Under the pieces are notes generated by a model, which had not been told where the DNA came from, ran no database searches, and saw only the letters and a program-made list of their open reading frames with translations. From contig CATQJL010000112.1 in NCBI GenBank assembly GCA_958299035.1, forward strand, positions 5,130,123-5,194,122: a stretch of 64,000 nt of DNA. The letters are read 5' to 3'. The position numbers were made by a program, and so were the translations under genes. Source of the stretch: Cylicocyclus nassatus. Taxonomy: Eukaryota > Nematoda > Chromadorea > Rhabditida > Strongylidae. The first letter of the stretch is position 1. Each line of letters begins with the position of its first letter. This document shows positions 1 through 11,124 of this stretch, piece by piece.

Positions 1-578
1 TGATCTGATGCAGTTCGAGCAATTCTGGATCGCATAGCAATCTCAACAGGACGACTCTCGCTGGCCATGGAAGCGACCTGTTTTGAAAAACTCCTGAAGA
101 AACCTCAATTTATCTTGACAAAAGTCCAAGAACGCACAAAAGCGAAAGGTAAACGAGAGTGCTTGAAAAGCCGGAAATCCACGAAAACCGACGTGGTGCC
201 GTGACGTCGGTGAGGAAACTGTCCGCACCCTCCACTTTTTGAATGCTCTCTCCAGACCGCCTGAAGTTCAGGGATTGCAGAACGCGTTTTACGCATTACT
301 ACACAAATTTTGCCGTCAATTCTTTTTTGTTGGAATTCCTGGCATAGTTGGACTTCCATGTTTTTGTTTCAGTTTTGTTTGCACTGGACTTGTGCCAGGA
401 ACGTAGCGATGATCCGGGTTTTTTACATGATATACGCATCTCCCAGAGTTGTTCCCATATAAGTTCCCATATATGTTCCCATGGCTGCCTTTCGATCATA
501 TTAACATTTCCGGGGTTAAGGAACAATTCCGAGGACAACATTTCATCTGTGAGCTTTTCATCTGTCTGTGAATTGTAG
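1..578 (+). CDS. Unidentified gene, last two exons (5' end outside window)
   Basis: Seen: an open frame from the window edge to 148 ends at a GTAAAC donor. A second exon starts at 373 after a TTTCAG acceptor and stops at 576-578. Both exons agree in phase (phase 1 joined by GTT). The first exon encodes about 48 residues rich in Arg, Leu and Lys (IAISTGRLSLAMEATC, then KLLKKPQ). The second encodes about 68 residues, including a reiterated Ser-His-Ile/Cys stretch (SHISSHICSH) produced by a short DNA repeat (GTTCCCATAT) at 440-482. The tail is Ser-rich. I do not recognise the family. Frame 1 has a stop at 1-3, so the first exon must begin after it. The matching phases and splice signals make a real gene 3' end more likely than chance, but the Ser/His tail could be a recent read-through into non-coding DNA. 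Confidence 0.45.
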
Positions 579-2476
579 ATTAGGGGGATCATTGTCGTTT
601 TCCGTTATAAGATCTCAAATCTATACACCATAGCTAATTGATTAGTGACTGGAACTCTCAGATCATTTGTATAGATAATATTGCTCCTTTAACTTCTTTC
701 TAAGTGCTGTCAAAATTCCTTACTAAACTTCTGTAAAAATTTACATCTTTATTCCGAGGTCTGATCTTTGAGCATGGAGACATCATTTTAATTTACATTT
801 TTTCATAGTAGGTGTATCCCAATGCATTTCTTTTTGAATAGCTCTATTCATCAGTGATTCTGAGGTCAGAAACTTTACAGGAGAGCTGCCTGATTGTTCT
901 AATCAGTTTATGATAGTGAATAGTTAAGCATGTGATTTTATTTTGTTTATGTATTTATTTTGTTCATTATGTGTGTTACAACTAGCATTAGTTGTAGCAC
1001 ACATCATATTAGTTATTATTTGATTCGTTATTGAAGACCATGCCCTAAAAATTCTACTTATAGTAATTTTTGCCCCATGATTCGGTGGCAGTTGCAGCTC
1101 AGATTTCCCCACATCTCTATCAAATACTCTCAAATTTTTTTCAGCTAAACATAGTCGCATTTCAAAATCAATGGCTAGTGGCTGCTTCTGTGTCTATGTA
1201 TGCACATAATATGCCATACAGGCAAGTAAAAATAAATGAGTTGAGGATTGTTTGAGCAGGCAAATGAAATGTCCTTTACACAGATTTCCCGGACTTCATT
1301 CCAATCGTGCGTTCGCTATGGTTTTATTTTTTGAGTGTTCAAGATGGTGGAATTCACACCCATTAACCGCAAAACAGGTTTCAAAGCTTTTTGTGTCATC
1401 TGTGTTTCAATAAGGACATGCGTATCTTCCTTATCATCAGCAGCTTTTGATAGAATTTCCACAGTGCAGCCTTGGAAATCTCAACGTCTTAGATAATCTT
1501 TTGTTTATGATCTCGCCCAGCTGCATCAGTTTTTGTAATGTCCGAGTGGCTGCAGCGTTCATGAATCCAGATCGATACGTCATCCCATTTATCTTGATTT
1601 TTGCCTTCTACACTACGTAGTGATGTGATTTTACAGAAAAAGTCCTCTATAAATACTACCGCAGCAGACTTTATCCATTCTGGAACCCCTGCAACTGTTG
1701 CAAACTTTGCAGATTTTTATAGATGTTGGTTTTATTTTTCTCGAATGTTCTTTGAGTTCTTATTGTAATGTGACCCTTCATGTCATAACTCTGTCATTTT
1801 CTCATAAGAAGTGCTATAAGAAGTCTAGGCCTGGCAAGGATTACGGTAGAAATGATTTGTGGTGAAAGACAGCTGGTAGCTTCTAATGGGTTTGCTCACG
1901 TCTTCGCAACAGTTTGCATTGTTCCCCGTGCAGTTTATTTTCTCATCCTTTCTCTTATCTCTACAATATTCTTTTCAACTATGATATAATGTTATAAATT
2001 ATTGTTACTATACTGTAAACATGTTACTATACTGTAAACATAAAAATGTAATTGGAATGGGAAATAGCGCAACTTAATTTTTTTCAGGAAAGTCAAGCAA
2101 ATTAGCGAAGTGTTGGGATTGATATTTGCAAGACAGAATTTAAACAGTTTAGAACTGAAATCTGAGCGCCAATGATACGATTGATAATCAAAAAATCTTA
2201 GCCTGCTATTTCATGGTTTGACTTTTACCTAATAATTTTTGGAACATATTCAGTTTTTTCTGTGAGATACACTGCAGCGTTATTAGACTTTATGGCAAAA
2301 ATTATGGTTTCCGTTGCTTCAGATAAGCTGAGATGCTTTAGCCTACGTAAATCGATTATGATAGTGCGTAACGGCACATCGTAGGCTAATATATATCAAT
2401 GTGTAATCAAAGATTGGGATCTAAATTGGTCGAAGTTTGGTAATAGATGTCATCATTCGCCTTTTCATCGCTTCAA
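579..2476. other. Intergenic, no supported gene
   Basis: AT-rich DNA. A small inverted repeat (GTTACAACTAG / TAGTTGTAGCAC) lies at about 967-1000. Apart from the weak coding-like fragment at 1316-1480 I see no gene, tRNA or tandem array here. Confidence 0.5.
1316..1480 (-). pseudogene. Possible decayed coding fragment, unidentified
   Basis: On the minus strand about 53 open codons end at a TAG at 1316-1318. They include the soluble-looking stretch SKAADDKEDTHVLIETQ followed by a Lys/Leu-rich helix-like segment (KALKPVLRLMGV). A second frame just upstream, covering about 1450-1610, is also open (WDDVSIWIHE, then DVEISKAALW), suggesting a frameshifted relic or an exon pair. No family is recognised and no start codon or clear splice sites fix its limits. 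Confidence 0.2.
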
Positions 2477-2810
2477 AGGCACCGTCTACTTTATGTTGAG
2501 GTTCTTGAGGTAGTATATGATAAAAGTGCCCCCTACAAAGCCAATGCCCGAGTCGCGGCGCAAAATGTTGCTTTGGTAGCGAGGAAATCGCTTCGGAATA
2601 GCAAAGATGTATGAGCCCTTCCCCCCCCCCCTCCAGCAATGCCCGCCCATCCGTGCGCGCCCTCCCAATCCGTTCCGGAAAGCCGGCCTGCGGGCTCCAG
2701 AATGAAGATTGTAGGGGTTTTAACGGATTTTCGACTTCATATCCGGAATCAGGGACATGAGAAGGCCTCTGAACAATCAATGGAAATTGAGAATCTGGAT
2801 GGATGGTGCC
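2477..2810. mobile_element. Non-autonomous element, family shared with 28503-28840
   Basis: The ends read AGGCACCGTC and (reverse complement of the right end) GGCACCATCC, so short terminal inverted repeats are present. The interior matches the copy at 28503-28840 in inverted orientation: shared blocks include GCGGCGCAAAATGT, GAAATCGCTTCGGAATA, GGAATCAGGGACATG and GAGAATCTGGATGG. A C tract interrupts it at 2617-2631. No transposase is encoded; the superfamily is not assigned. Confidence 0.7.
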
Positions 2811-2885
2811 CACAAAGGCAGTTGATCAGCAAAAGACCCTTCTCGGATTCTAGTGGATTTAGTTAGTAGACCGCTCAAGTACACG

Positions 2886-3046
2886 GTAGCCCAAACCTCC
2901 ACCTGCCAATTTGTTGTTAAGTCCTGAAAATGAGCTTAAAACCCTACCTGTTCCGCCCACTTCCATTGAGTGAGCGGGGTCGGTGAAGTTTTTGAGCGTA
3001 ATTTTCAGGACTTAACGCATGAATTGGCAGGTGGAGTTTGGGCTAC
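2886..3046. mobile_element. Short inverted-repeat element (MITE)
   Basis: The left arm GTAGCCCAAACCTCCACCTG is answered by CAGGTGGAGTTTGGGCTAC at the right end, and the inner arms (AAGTCCTGAAAAT / ATTTTCAGGACTT) continue the palindrome, leaving a loop of about 60 bp. There is no coding capacity. It sits about 390 bp upstream of the idha-1 start. Confidence 0.75.
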
Positions 3047-3431
3047 AGTATGGGCCTCTAGTATTAAATCCACCAAAATCCGCGTAGGGTCCATTTTGCC
3101 GATTCACCGCCATTGAGCGCACTCGCATAAAATCACCCACATTGGCATCACATCACTGCATCTTTGCAAAATTTTCTTGTCCAAAGTCTTAATATTGACG
3201 TCTTTTGTAAAACGCAGTAGCTAGAGCGGTCAATGTGGTCATATGTGGTCAACGCGATGAAATAAACGGAGGAGAAGCCTTCCGTCCAAAGGATTAAAGT
3301 AGTGTTGGTTGCCCTTTTTCATGTGCTTCTTGCAACAAAAACCTCAATATAATATCGCGCATTCTTCGTTTACCATGATGTGACGCATCGCTTATCCTCA
3401 AAATCCTCAAAACTGTATTTTCAGTAGTGTG
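3047..3431. other. Region upstream of idha-1
   Basis: The presumed promoter and leader region of the isocitrate dehydrogenase gene. I see no TATA-type element that I would defend. The only clear signal is the likely trans-splice acceptor annotated separately. Confidence 0.4.
3414..3431 (+). promoter_or_regulatory. Likely spliced-leader acceptor of idha-1
   Basis: GTATTTTCAG ends at 3424, seven bases before the ATG at 3432, with no upstream donor in good context. In nematodes this position typically receives the SL1 leader. It supports 3432 as the start codon. Inference from position and consensus only. Confidence 0.55.
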
Positions 3432-6400
3432 ATGCTGGTTAAATGTCTTAGCAAAGTCAGCGCACTTACCCAAGTGGGTACACGCGGCATGTGCACTGAG
3501 GTGAGAATGTTAGAAGTCTTCAACTAGAGTGATATAAACCATAATCTGTGCAGGTACGACGCGTTGTCCTTATTCCCGGTGATGGAATTGGGCCAGAGAT
3601 TTCCAAATCCGTCCAGGAAATCTTTGAGGTTGGCTTTTCTATCTCGACTGCTTTCGTTTTACTGCTTTTTTATGAAGAATGTTTCAGGCAGCTAAGACTC
3701 CAATAGAATGGGATCCCGTTGACGTGACACCAGTGAAAGGAAGAGATGGAGTTTTTCGGATTCCTTCACGCTGCATCGAGCTCATGCATAAAAACAAGGT
3801 CCTATTCCGAACATTTTTGTACAGTCAAATTTTCTTTTGTAAAATGTTACACACTGCTAAAAAACTGCGAAGTGTTCAGTGTTCGATGATGTGTTATATA
3901 AGACTGTCGTGTCAACGAGCAAATTCTTTTCCTGTTTTTTTTTTGAAAAAGCATTTCCTCAAAAATTGTTACATGTTTTTCGTAGTCGCTTATGTCATCT
4001 TGACTTATTGAGTGACAGTTGTTTAGGGCAGAAGTGATTTTCAGGATTATTGACATGACAGATCTTGCGAGTCTGCCTTTCTGAAAAAAAATGTTAAAGA
4101 GTGGAGAAAATGGCGGTGATATTTAATCTGGGCAAAGGATTAGAATTTAACCCTAACTATAGCCCATACCGTAGTCTATCCGAGCTAACCAATCAGCTAG
4201 GTGTGGGTTGTAGTGCATAGCGGAATTTCCCGATCGCTAGGAATTCATATAAGCTGCCAATAAGCAATGTCCGATTCAAGGCATTCCAAAGTTTACATAT
4301 AAAAAACCTAGCATGATGCATATTTTCCTCCTTTCATTCATAGGATTTAGGTCGGTCTAAAAGGACCACTTGAGACTCCGATTGGAAAAGGACACCGTTC
4401 CCTCAATCTTGCTGTTCGTAAGTGAGTCAGTTTTCTGTGGTCAATCCTTTCCTCTGTATGCCTTGTTTTTTTTCGCTATGTGCTTAATCTTGCACCGTTC
4501 ATTTTTCCATCATCCTCATCATCTGTCTTATTGTTGGTTATATTTTTATAGACAGACTTTTTGCTTTCTGATCTACAGTTTTGCTTTGGGAGTATGCTGT
4601 GCCGTTCGAAGGTGCTGTTATTCATGTGTTTGATTTGCAGGGAATTCAACTTATACGCCAACGTCCGTCCATGTCGATCCCTTGAAGGACATAAAACTCT
4701 CTACGACAATGTAGATGTTGTCACTATTCGTGAAAATACAGAGGGAGAGTACTCAGGAATCGAACACGAAGTGAGTGAAGAGAATTATGTACTAGTCTGG
4801 GGGCACAAGCGGGATTCAAATTTTTCCAGATAGTGCCTGGTGTTGTGCAGTCTATCAAACTCATCACTGAAGATGCATCGCGTCGTGTTGCTAAGTACGC
4901 GTTCGAATATGCTCGACAAAATTCACGGAAATACGTCACAGCGGTTCACAAAGGTTCCTCCTATTTTTTATGTTTCTTTATTGTTTTTATTTTTGATTCT
5001 TATTATGGTTTCTAGCTAACATCATGAGAATGTCTGACGGACTTTTCTTAAATATCTGCCGTGAACAAGCACAAAAATATCCTGACATAAAATTCAAGGT
5101 GAGTGCATTGGGAAATTTTCTATTCTATATATAAATCGCTCACTGATGAATTTTTTGAATTTTCATTTTATTTTTCGAACAAGTAAAATAGGGGAAGTAT
5201 ATTTTTCGGTTCAGGAAGCGTATCTTGACACTGTTTGTTTGAATATGGTGCAAGATCCAAGCCAGTACGACGTGCTGGTGATGCCGAATCTTTATGGTGA
5301 CATCTTGTCCGATCTTTGCGCTGGCTTAGTTGGCGGACTGGGAGTCACGCCTTCGGGAAACATTGGAGAAGATGCAGCAGTATTTGAGTATGTTCATCGA
5401 TTTTAAGGTTTAACGCAGACACATCCAAGATTTTTTTTTTCCAAAACTCTGTTTTAGATCTGTTCACGGTACCGCTCCGGATATTGCTGGGCAGGATAAA
5501 GCTAATCCCACGGCCTTGCTGCTTTCTGCTGTAATGATGTTGCGGTACATGAATCTCACGTCATATGCAACGAAGGTGGAGCGTGCCGTTTTTGATGCGA
5601 TTGCTGATGGTTCAGCAAAGACAGGAGATCTTGGAGGTTTGTGCTCTATAGCCATACTGGATTAGTTTCTTGCAACGAGTGGATCTGTAGCTATAAAGTT
5701 GCCTACTCTTATGAGGTTCAAACCATACATAAGCTACAAAGAAAATATGATGAAGATTGAGCTTCAATCCAAACGTGACTCTGGTTGCTGGCGCCTTTTT
5801 GCGTTTTATCCAGTACCATTTACAACGAAATTGTACTCAAGCACCAGATCTTTGCCCTAGTATAGGAATAGGTTTACTACGGCTCAAGGATCAAAACAAG
5901 CAATGTTGACACGATCTGAAAATGCTACAAAAGTGCAGAGAACTACACATTTAGTCGATTTTTAAGCCAGTGTTGAAATGGGCGCTATCGAAGCCTTGGT
6001 ATACGTATTCGAAGCCGATCACGAATATTGCACTCAGCGCGCACACAGTAGAGTCATTCGCTGTGTTGTGATGGACACCGAAATTTACTTCTTGTCATCT
6101 ATGAGTCTGTGGTCGACAGTAAATGCAATATATAAAAGCCTTCCTTTTTTGCCGGCAAGAATACCCTGTCTGCCAGGTTTGAATAATATTCGTAATCAGT
6201 ACGTTAGGTGAACCCCCTAAACAGTTTCGTTTGAGAAATTGCTTTCAGTGTACACCTACCTGTACCGTAATCTAGAAAAGTCGCCTCTACCGTAATCTCA
6301 TGAAAAGGCGGAGTGAGCACTTTTCTCGTGTGGTCAGCGTAGAACCATCCAGTTGTAGCGAGTCCATCATTTTTTTGGCGCATAAATCTCATATTTTCCG

Positions 6401-7602
6401 TGCCTACCACTTCCTTTCTGCCAACCATTCAATCGATTTGTTTTTGCCCAAAGCTTTCAGAAGAATCCATCATTTTTTTTGGCGCATAAATCTCATATTT
6501 TTCATGCCCGCGATTTCCTTTCTGCCAACCAATCAATCAATTTATCTTTGCCCAAAGCTTTTAAAAGAACACGTTTACCTTACGTAGGGCATAGACCTTG
6601 TCATAATCCTATATCGAGTGAACTTTGCTGGAATGGTTATCTGGAGATTTTGATTTGCTGGTTGGAATTATTAAACAAGGTTGTTTGCACTCAACGTTTG
6701 GGAACAATGTATATATAGTCAATCAAATACAGGGGTGGTGCATATTCTCTCTAAGGCCCATATGCACGTACATCCCCGTGGGGAGGGGAGGGGATCTGAG
6801 AGGGGAAGCGTCATATCTCGCTAGTCTACATATCTTTCTCCTTCTTTCTTTATCTTGTTTATGAAGTTTCTCATACACTGGTACCTGCGCATAACGGATG
6901 CCAGGTCACTGCCATACCAGATTAGATATTCACTATTTCGTCTGATCCCCTGGGGATCCCCAGGGGATCACCTCACATTTTCAAAGTCATTTCATCTTCC
7001 TGAAAACTCAATGAAAACGCTGGCAAAATGTGCTGAAGATATACTACGATACTGCTGAGCATGTTCTCGACAGAAGAAATGGAATCTAAAGATTTTGATT
7101 TTTTCGATAATCCCTGGCTCGCGAGGTTCATCGAAATTTTTGATATCTTAAGATTTCACTCATTTCTACCACAAGCAAGTTTAGAACTGCTGTAGTATTT
7201 CCCCAGAACAATTTTAGAGCATTTTCATTAAGTTTTCAGGAAGATAAAGGACTTTGAAAATGCGAGGTGATCCCCTGGGGATCCCCAGGGGATCAGACAA
7301 AATATTGAATATCTGATCTTGTATGACAGTAACCTGGCATCCGTTATGTGCAGGTATCAGTGTATGAGAACCTTCAAAAGCAAGACAGAGAAAAACGAAG
7401 AAAGATATGAAAACTAGCGAGATATGATGCTTCCCCTCTCAGATCCCCTCCCCTCCCTGCGGGGATGTACGTGCATACGGGCCTAAGTTTAAGTAAGATT
7501 TGTTTCAATTGTTGGTGAGCGTATCAAGCACTGTGTTTAGGTACCGGCACCTGCTCTTCATTCACGGCGGACGTTTGCGCTCGTATTCGGAATATGGATT
7601 GA
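3432..7602 (+). CDS. idha-1: NAD-dependent isocitrate dehydrogenase, alpha subunit (mitochondrial)
   Basis: Ten exons: 3432-3500, 3554-3628, 3688-3798, 4351-4421, 4641-4770, 4830-4953, 5016-5098, 5215-5387, 5458-5636, 7541-7602. Together they give 1077 nt, 358 residues plus TGA, which is the length of the C. elegans protein. All phases agree. Residues 1-23 are a basic Ser/Thr-containing presequence, fitting mitochondrial import. [11 protein letters not shown] follows at about 30-40, [10 protein letters not shown] in exon 5, and the isocitrate/isopropylmalate dehydrogenase signature [13 protein letters not shown] begins at residue 246, with metal-binding aspartates at 226, 250 and 254. [14 protein letters not shown] follows. 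Known for the family: oxidative decarboxylation of isocitrate to 2-oxoglutarate with NAD+ in the TCA cycle, as catalytic subunit of the IDH3 complex. I chose GTGAGT at 4422 as donor because it restores the conserved VRKEF. The last intron (5637-7540) is unusually long and transposon-loaded. The gene appears intact. Confidence 0.95.
6364..6569. repeat. Two tandem copies of a 103-bp unit in idha-1 intron 9
   Basis: Copy 1 starts at 6364 and copy 2 at 6467. Shared blocks are GGCGCATAAATCTCATATTTT, TTTCCTTTCTGCCAACCA and TTGCCCAAAGCTTT. The copies have diverged modestly. No coding sense is visible. Confidence 0.85.
6755..7483. mobile_element. 729-bp inverted-repeat element with TAA target duplication (Harbinger-like) in idha-1 intron 9
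   Basis: The ends read GGCCCATATGCACGTACATC and its near-complement GATGTACGTGCATACGGGCC, flanked by TAA at 6752-6754 and 7484-7486. The arms are about 330 bp each and pair along most of their length. Each arm holds a perfect 26-bp palindrome centred on GGGGATCCCC (6944-6969 and 7269-7294). A 3-bp TWA duplication with G-rich TIRs is typical of PIF/Harbinger elements. No transposase is present, so it is non-autonomous. Confidence 0.85.
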
Positions 7603-7703
7603 AAAGTTGCTGTGTCTAACTCATTTGGAGAATTCGGAATTAGGATACTTTTCATAGTTTTGTATGTTATATTTTCTTAGATTAGATAACTTTCAAACAG
7701 TTA

Positions 7704-7837
7704 TAAGCTCCTGCAAGACGAAGGCGGTTGGTTCGAGGCGCGACGTGGCTGTGACGCGGCTGTGACGCTGCTGTGACGCAGCCATGTCGCAGCCGCGTTG
7801 CACATTGAACCGACCGCCTTCGTCTTGCAGGAGCTTA
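7704..7837. mobile_element. 134-bp hairpin MITE with TA flanks
   Basis: Nearly the whole sequence is one palindrome: TAAGCTCCTGCAAGACGAAG at the left, CTTCGTCTTGCAGGAGCTTA at the right, and a centre made of repeated GGCTGTGACGC units. Flanking TA at 7702-7703 and 7838-7839 fits a Tc1/mariner-type target. It lies just 3' of idha-1. Confidence 0.8.
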
Positions 7838-7839
7838 TA

Positions 7840-8227
7840 CCTAGTCATATCCCATTTATAATAGGCAGCATGCAAACCCCCTGTAAACCTCATTGTCATA
7901 ACTCACTACTGATGACTCTGCACCTTGAAGTCTAACTCAATTTATTGAGATTCTCAGTTACTAGGGATTGATCGAGTTTTCTATCAAAGTAATAAATCTT
8001 CTAATTTATCACATAGCCTTATTGGTAGATGGTTGTTTCTAGAAATAACATTTTCCTGCTTGTACAGATGGTGAACATCACACTACACTGCCAGTAGGCA
8101 CCTGTGGACAAATGACACAGAAGCAATGTCATGCGTATGTTTTGCCGTTTAAATACGCAATCGGAGGCGCTGTCAAGTCTAACGAGTTAATTAGTCTCGG
8201 GACTTGATCCCTCTACCCTGTTGTATT
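7840..8227. other. Intergenic, downstream of idha-1
   Basis: No gene or repeat that I can support, apart from the target duplication of the neighbouring hAT element (8220-8227). Confidence 0.4.
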
Positions 8228-8765
8228 CAGGGCCCGGCACGAGGTGGGCAAACGGGGTTTTCCAAAACGAATTCCCCTTTGATCCCAATAGTTTTTACGA
8301 ATACCCCCTTAAGCCCAAAAATGACGCTTTGTGCTTGTGCAACGAGAACACCGGCCACACTTCGCCTAAAAGCGCTTAAAAGTGCCCAAAATGCTCAAAT
8401 TCCTTTAATTACTCCTCACCTGTATCAAGAAAGAAAACAGGAAGAACGATAAACAAGGAAAATGATGAAGGAATGGAAAAATATCAAAGTAACGCAGTCA
8501 TAGGACTGAGATACGCCGTTCCCGCGCGTATCGATTGACTGGGGCGCGCTTTCCATCTTAGAAAGCTAGGCTGCTGATGCGATTTTGGGCTCTAACCAAG
8601 ACAAGAGGAGGAGTTTTGAAACCAAAATCTCAACATATAGTAAACTTTAGGTGCACAACACATTTATGCAAAAATTTTGAAAAAGTTATGTGAATTGAGA
8701 GTTTTGCCCACCTCAGGTGGACATTAGGTCGGCAATTGCCGACCTAATTTGGAAATTAGTCAAAG

Positions 8766-9171
8766 GCAGTGGCTCGGCAAATCTCAACCTAGTCAAATTT
8801 GCGCTTACGCGAGGTTTTTCTATACGCTGATCCCAATAATCCACTTTTCAAAGCTTGAAAACGGCGAAAATAAGCGTTTTTCAATACCCTTCCCTTTGAA
8901 ATTGGACGAGTGGAGCCAGGCCGATGACGCTGAATAGTTGCCGGACCCAATGATTATAGTGTTGCAGCGGGCAGCCTCCAATGGTGAGAAGAAAATCTCC
9001 AACTCGTCCAGATGCGTGTAAGATTGGCCTGCGCGTGTAAATTTGAGAGCGATTTTCTCGGCAGGGAAAGCATGCTTTGCAACCGGGATTGCACTGTTTT
9101 CATACTTGAGCGAAGAAGAACCTACCGCTTTAAAATCCTGAGTTGTTGGATTTTGCCGATCCACTGCCTTT
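8766..9171. mobile_element. TTAA-flanked inverted-repeat element nested in the hAT element
   Basis: The left end AGGCAGTGGCTCGGCAAA, preceded by TCAA, is mirrored by TTTGCCGATCCACTGCCT followed by TTAA. The terminal motif AGGCAGT(N)TCGGCA is shared with the elements at 11125, 11572 and 13996. TTAA targets are typical of piggyBac-type insertion, but the TIR is not a standard piggyBac one, so I leave the superfamily open. End positions may be off by a few bases. Confidence 0.65.
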
Positions 9172-9226
9172 AAGCACGCTCTTCATTCACATGAGTTTTT
9201 CATAATATTTCATACTTTGTTACTTA

Positions 9227-10130
9227 GGGTGCCTTCATACCGCGCCGGCAGCCGCCGCTAGCAGCCCGTAGCAGCCGCCAGCAGCCGCCAGCAGCCCGTA
9301 GCAGCCGCCAGCAGCCGCCAGCAGCCCGCAGCAGCCCGCAGCAGCCGCTGGCCGCTTTTGTTAAAGAGGCGCAAAATCATCAGAATCATCAGAATCTTAC
9401 TACTTTGAGTGCTCCTGCCTACGCTTTTCATCTTACACGCTTTTTCTTCTGTTACCGCCAGTGTGTAGCTCGACTTTGCATATTACATTTGTGTTCATTG
9501 TTCTGCTGCCGCACAGCGCATCCTATCGGTGCCCAAATTTCACTTTTGCAAACTGTCTTGTCTAAAACGAATGTGAGTCATTGTCAAAATTGAGAGAACC
9601 CACCCGCGAATCAACTCGGCGAAATTGCGAAGTAGTAGAATGCAATGCAGATATGCACCGATAGTCAAGAAAAACATTGAAGCAAAAGCATACTCAAAAA
9701 GTAAACAAATTGCACACCTGCAGGAACTGGACGCATTCAAAGTCAGAAAAAGTCACACCGGAAAGAATCTTTTGCAAACTATGGTTCAAAACAGGATGAC
9801 CATGGGCGGCATTGTGATAAAATGGACACAAATATGATTTGTGAGATCGAACTACCCACTGGCAACAACAGAAGAATAGGCAGGAGCACTTAAAGTAGTT
9901 TTTTTAATGATTCTGCGCTTCTATAACAAAAGCGGCCAGTGGCGGCTACGGGCTGCTGCGGGCTGCTGGCGGCTGCTGGCGGCTGCTACGGGCTGCTGGC
10001 GGCTGCTGGCGGCTGCTACGGGCTGCTACGGGCTGCTGGCGGCTGCTGGCGGCTGCTACGGGCTGCTGGCGGCTGCTGGCGGCTGCTACGGGCTGCTAGC
10101 GGCGGCTGCCGGCGCGGTATGAAGGCACCC
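9227..10130. mobile_element. 904-bp Harbinger-like MITE with repeat-filled terminal inverted repeats
   Basis: The ends GGGTGCCTTCATACCGCGCC and its exact complement are flanked by TTA at 9224-9226 and 10131-10133. Inside each end lies a GC-rich array of CAGCCGCCAGCAGCC/CGTAG-type subrepeats (9239-9352 and 9944-10115, mutually inverted). Further inward the arms still pair imperfectly, for example AGTGCTCCTGCCTA at about 9409 with its complement at about 9880. It encodes no recognisable protein and is nested in the hAT element. Confidence 0.85.
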
Positions 10131-11124
10131 TTAGTCCTATTGCGCTTATACACACCGAGTTCCGCGCGATTTCGTCACCTCTGCGTTGCAAACGAGCCAT
10201 TTTTCCATTTCTTTGGTAGCGGGAAATTTTCAGAAAAAAGCTTACCACAACAATGAAACTTTTGAGTTAAGCCCTGCAGGCCCGTGTTCATGTATCTACC
10301 AAGTTTCATACCGTATGGTCATCTGTGCGCTGCAAACAAGCCATTTGAATTCACAACTTCATTTACCAGTTTTGCAAATTTTTTGGAAAAAATGCTTGTT
10401 ACTCCTCCCATTCACATAAGTTTTTCATAATACTTCATACTTTGTTTCTACAAGCCTCTCTTCGTTCGCTTACATAGTTTGGTGCTGTATCGTTACTCCT
10501 GAATTGGGAACTGATCATCTAATCATGCTATTCAACGGCATCGCTCATGCGACGTCGCACACGCGGCAATTAGCGGCAACGCGGCGTAGCGCGCACGAAC
10601 TCTGCTGTGTGTTAAGGTTTATGAAAACTGTCTCCCAATGAATTAGATGCAAAAGGTAAGCATGATTCGAGCTTCTTTTGCTTGCACTTGGAATCTTCTT
10701 CCGGGGCTCCGCCCCGGATCCCGCGAAAACGATATCCCCTTTGCTTTTTGGCCCCAAAACGATTTCCAGCTTGTCATTTGCCCACCTCGTGCCGGGCCCT
10801 GGTTGTACTGCATCTTAACAGAAGAGTTCTTGACTAGATGATTTTATCATTATAGCATATATATAAAAATGGGGGACATAATTGGGGAGGGGACCACCGA
10901 GCACCCGGGGAGTGCCAGCTCATCTGGAGATTCTGGGCACCGCCCAGTTGGCGTGGAGACTGTCGGACCATCTAATTACTCTGCGTCTCGACAGCGCCAC
11001 ATTCTCTTTTTTTTCTGGTGAAAATCCGGAATCCATTTCAAAGAAGGTTCATACAGAACAATTAATACTTGAGTGTATTTAGCGGAAGCAGGTAGCGTCT
11101 ATTCGCTCCCCCTTCTTTACTTAA

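Larger units (their letters stand above)
8228..10801. mobile_element. hAT-like non-autonomous element with nested insertions
   Basis: The terminal inverted repeats read CAGGGCCCGGCACGAGG at the left and CCTCGTGCCGGGCCCTG at the right, the classic CAGGG start of hAT elements. An 8-bp duplication lies outside: GTTGTATT (8220-8227) and GTTGTACT (10802-10809), 7 of 8 identical. Subterminal blocks resemble the smaller relative at 53515-53760. Two other elements (8766-9171 and 9227-10130) lie inside. No hAT transposase is visible. Confidence 0.8.

Noticed and set aside
9907..10256. Ala/Gly/Leu-rich open frames
   Set aside because: They translate the GC-rich subrepeats of the MITE right arm.
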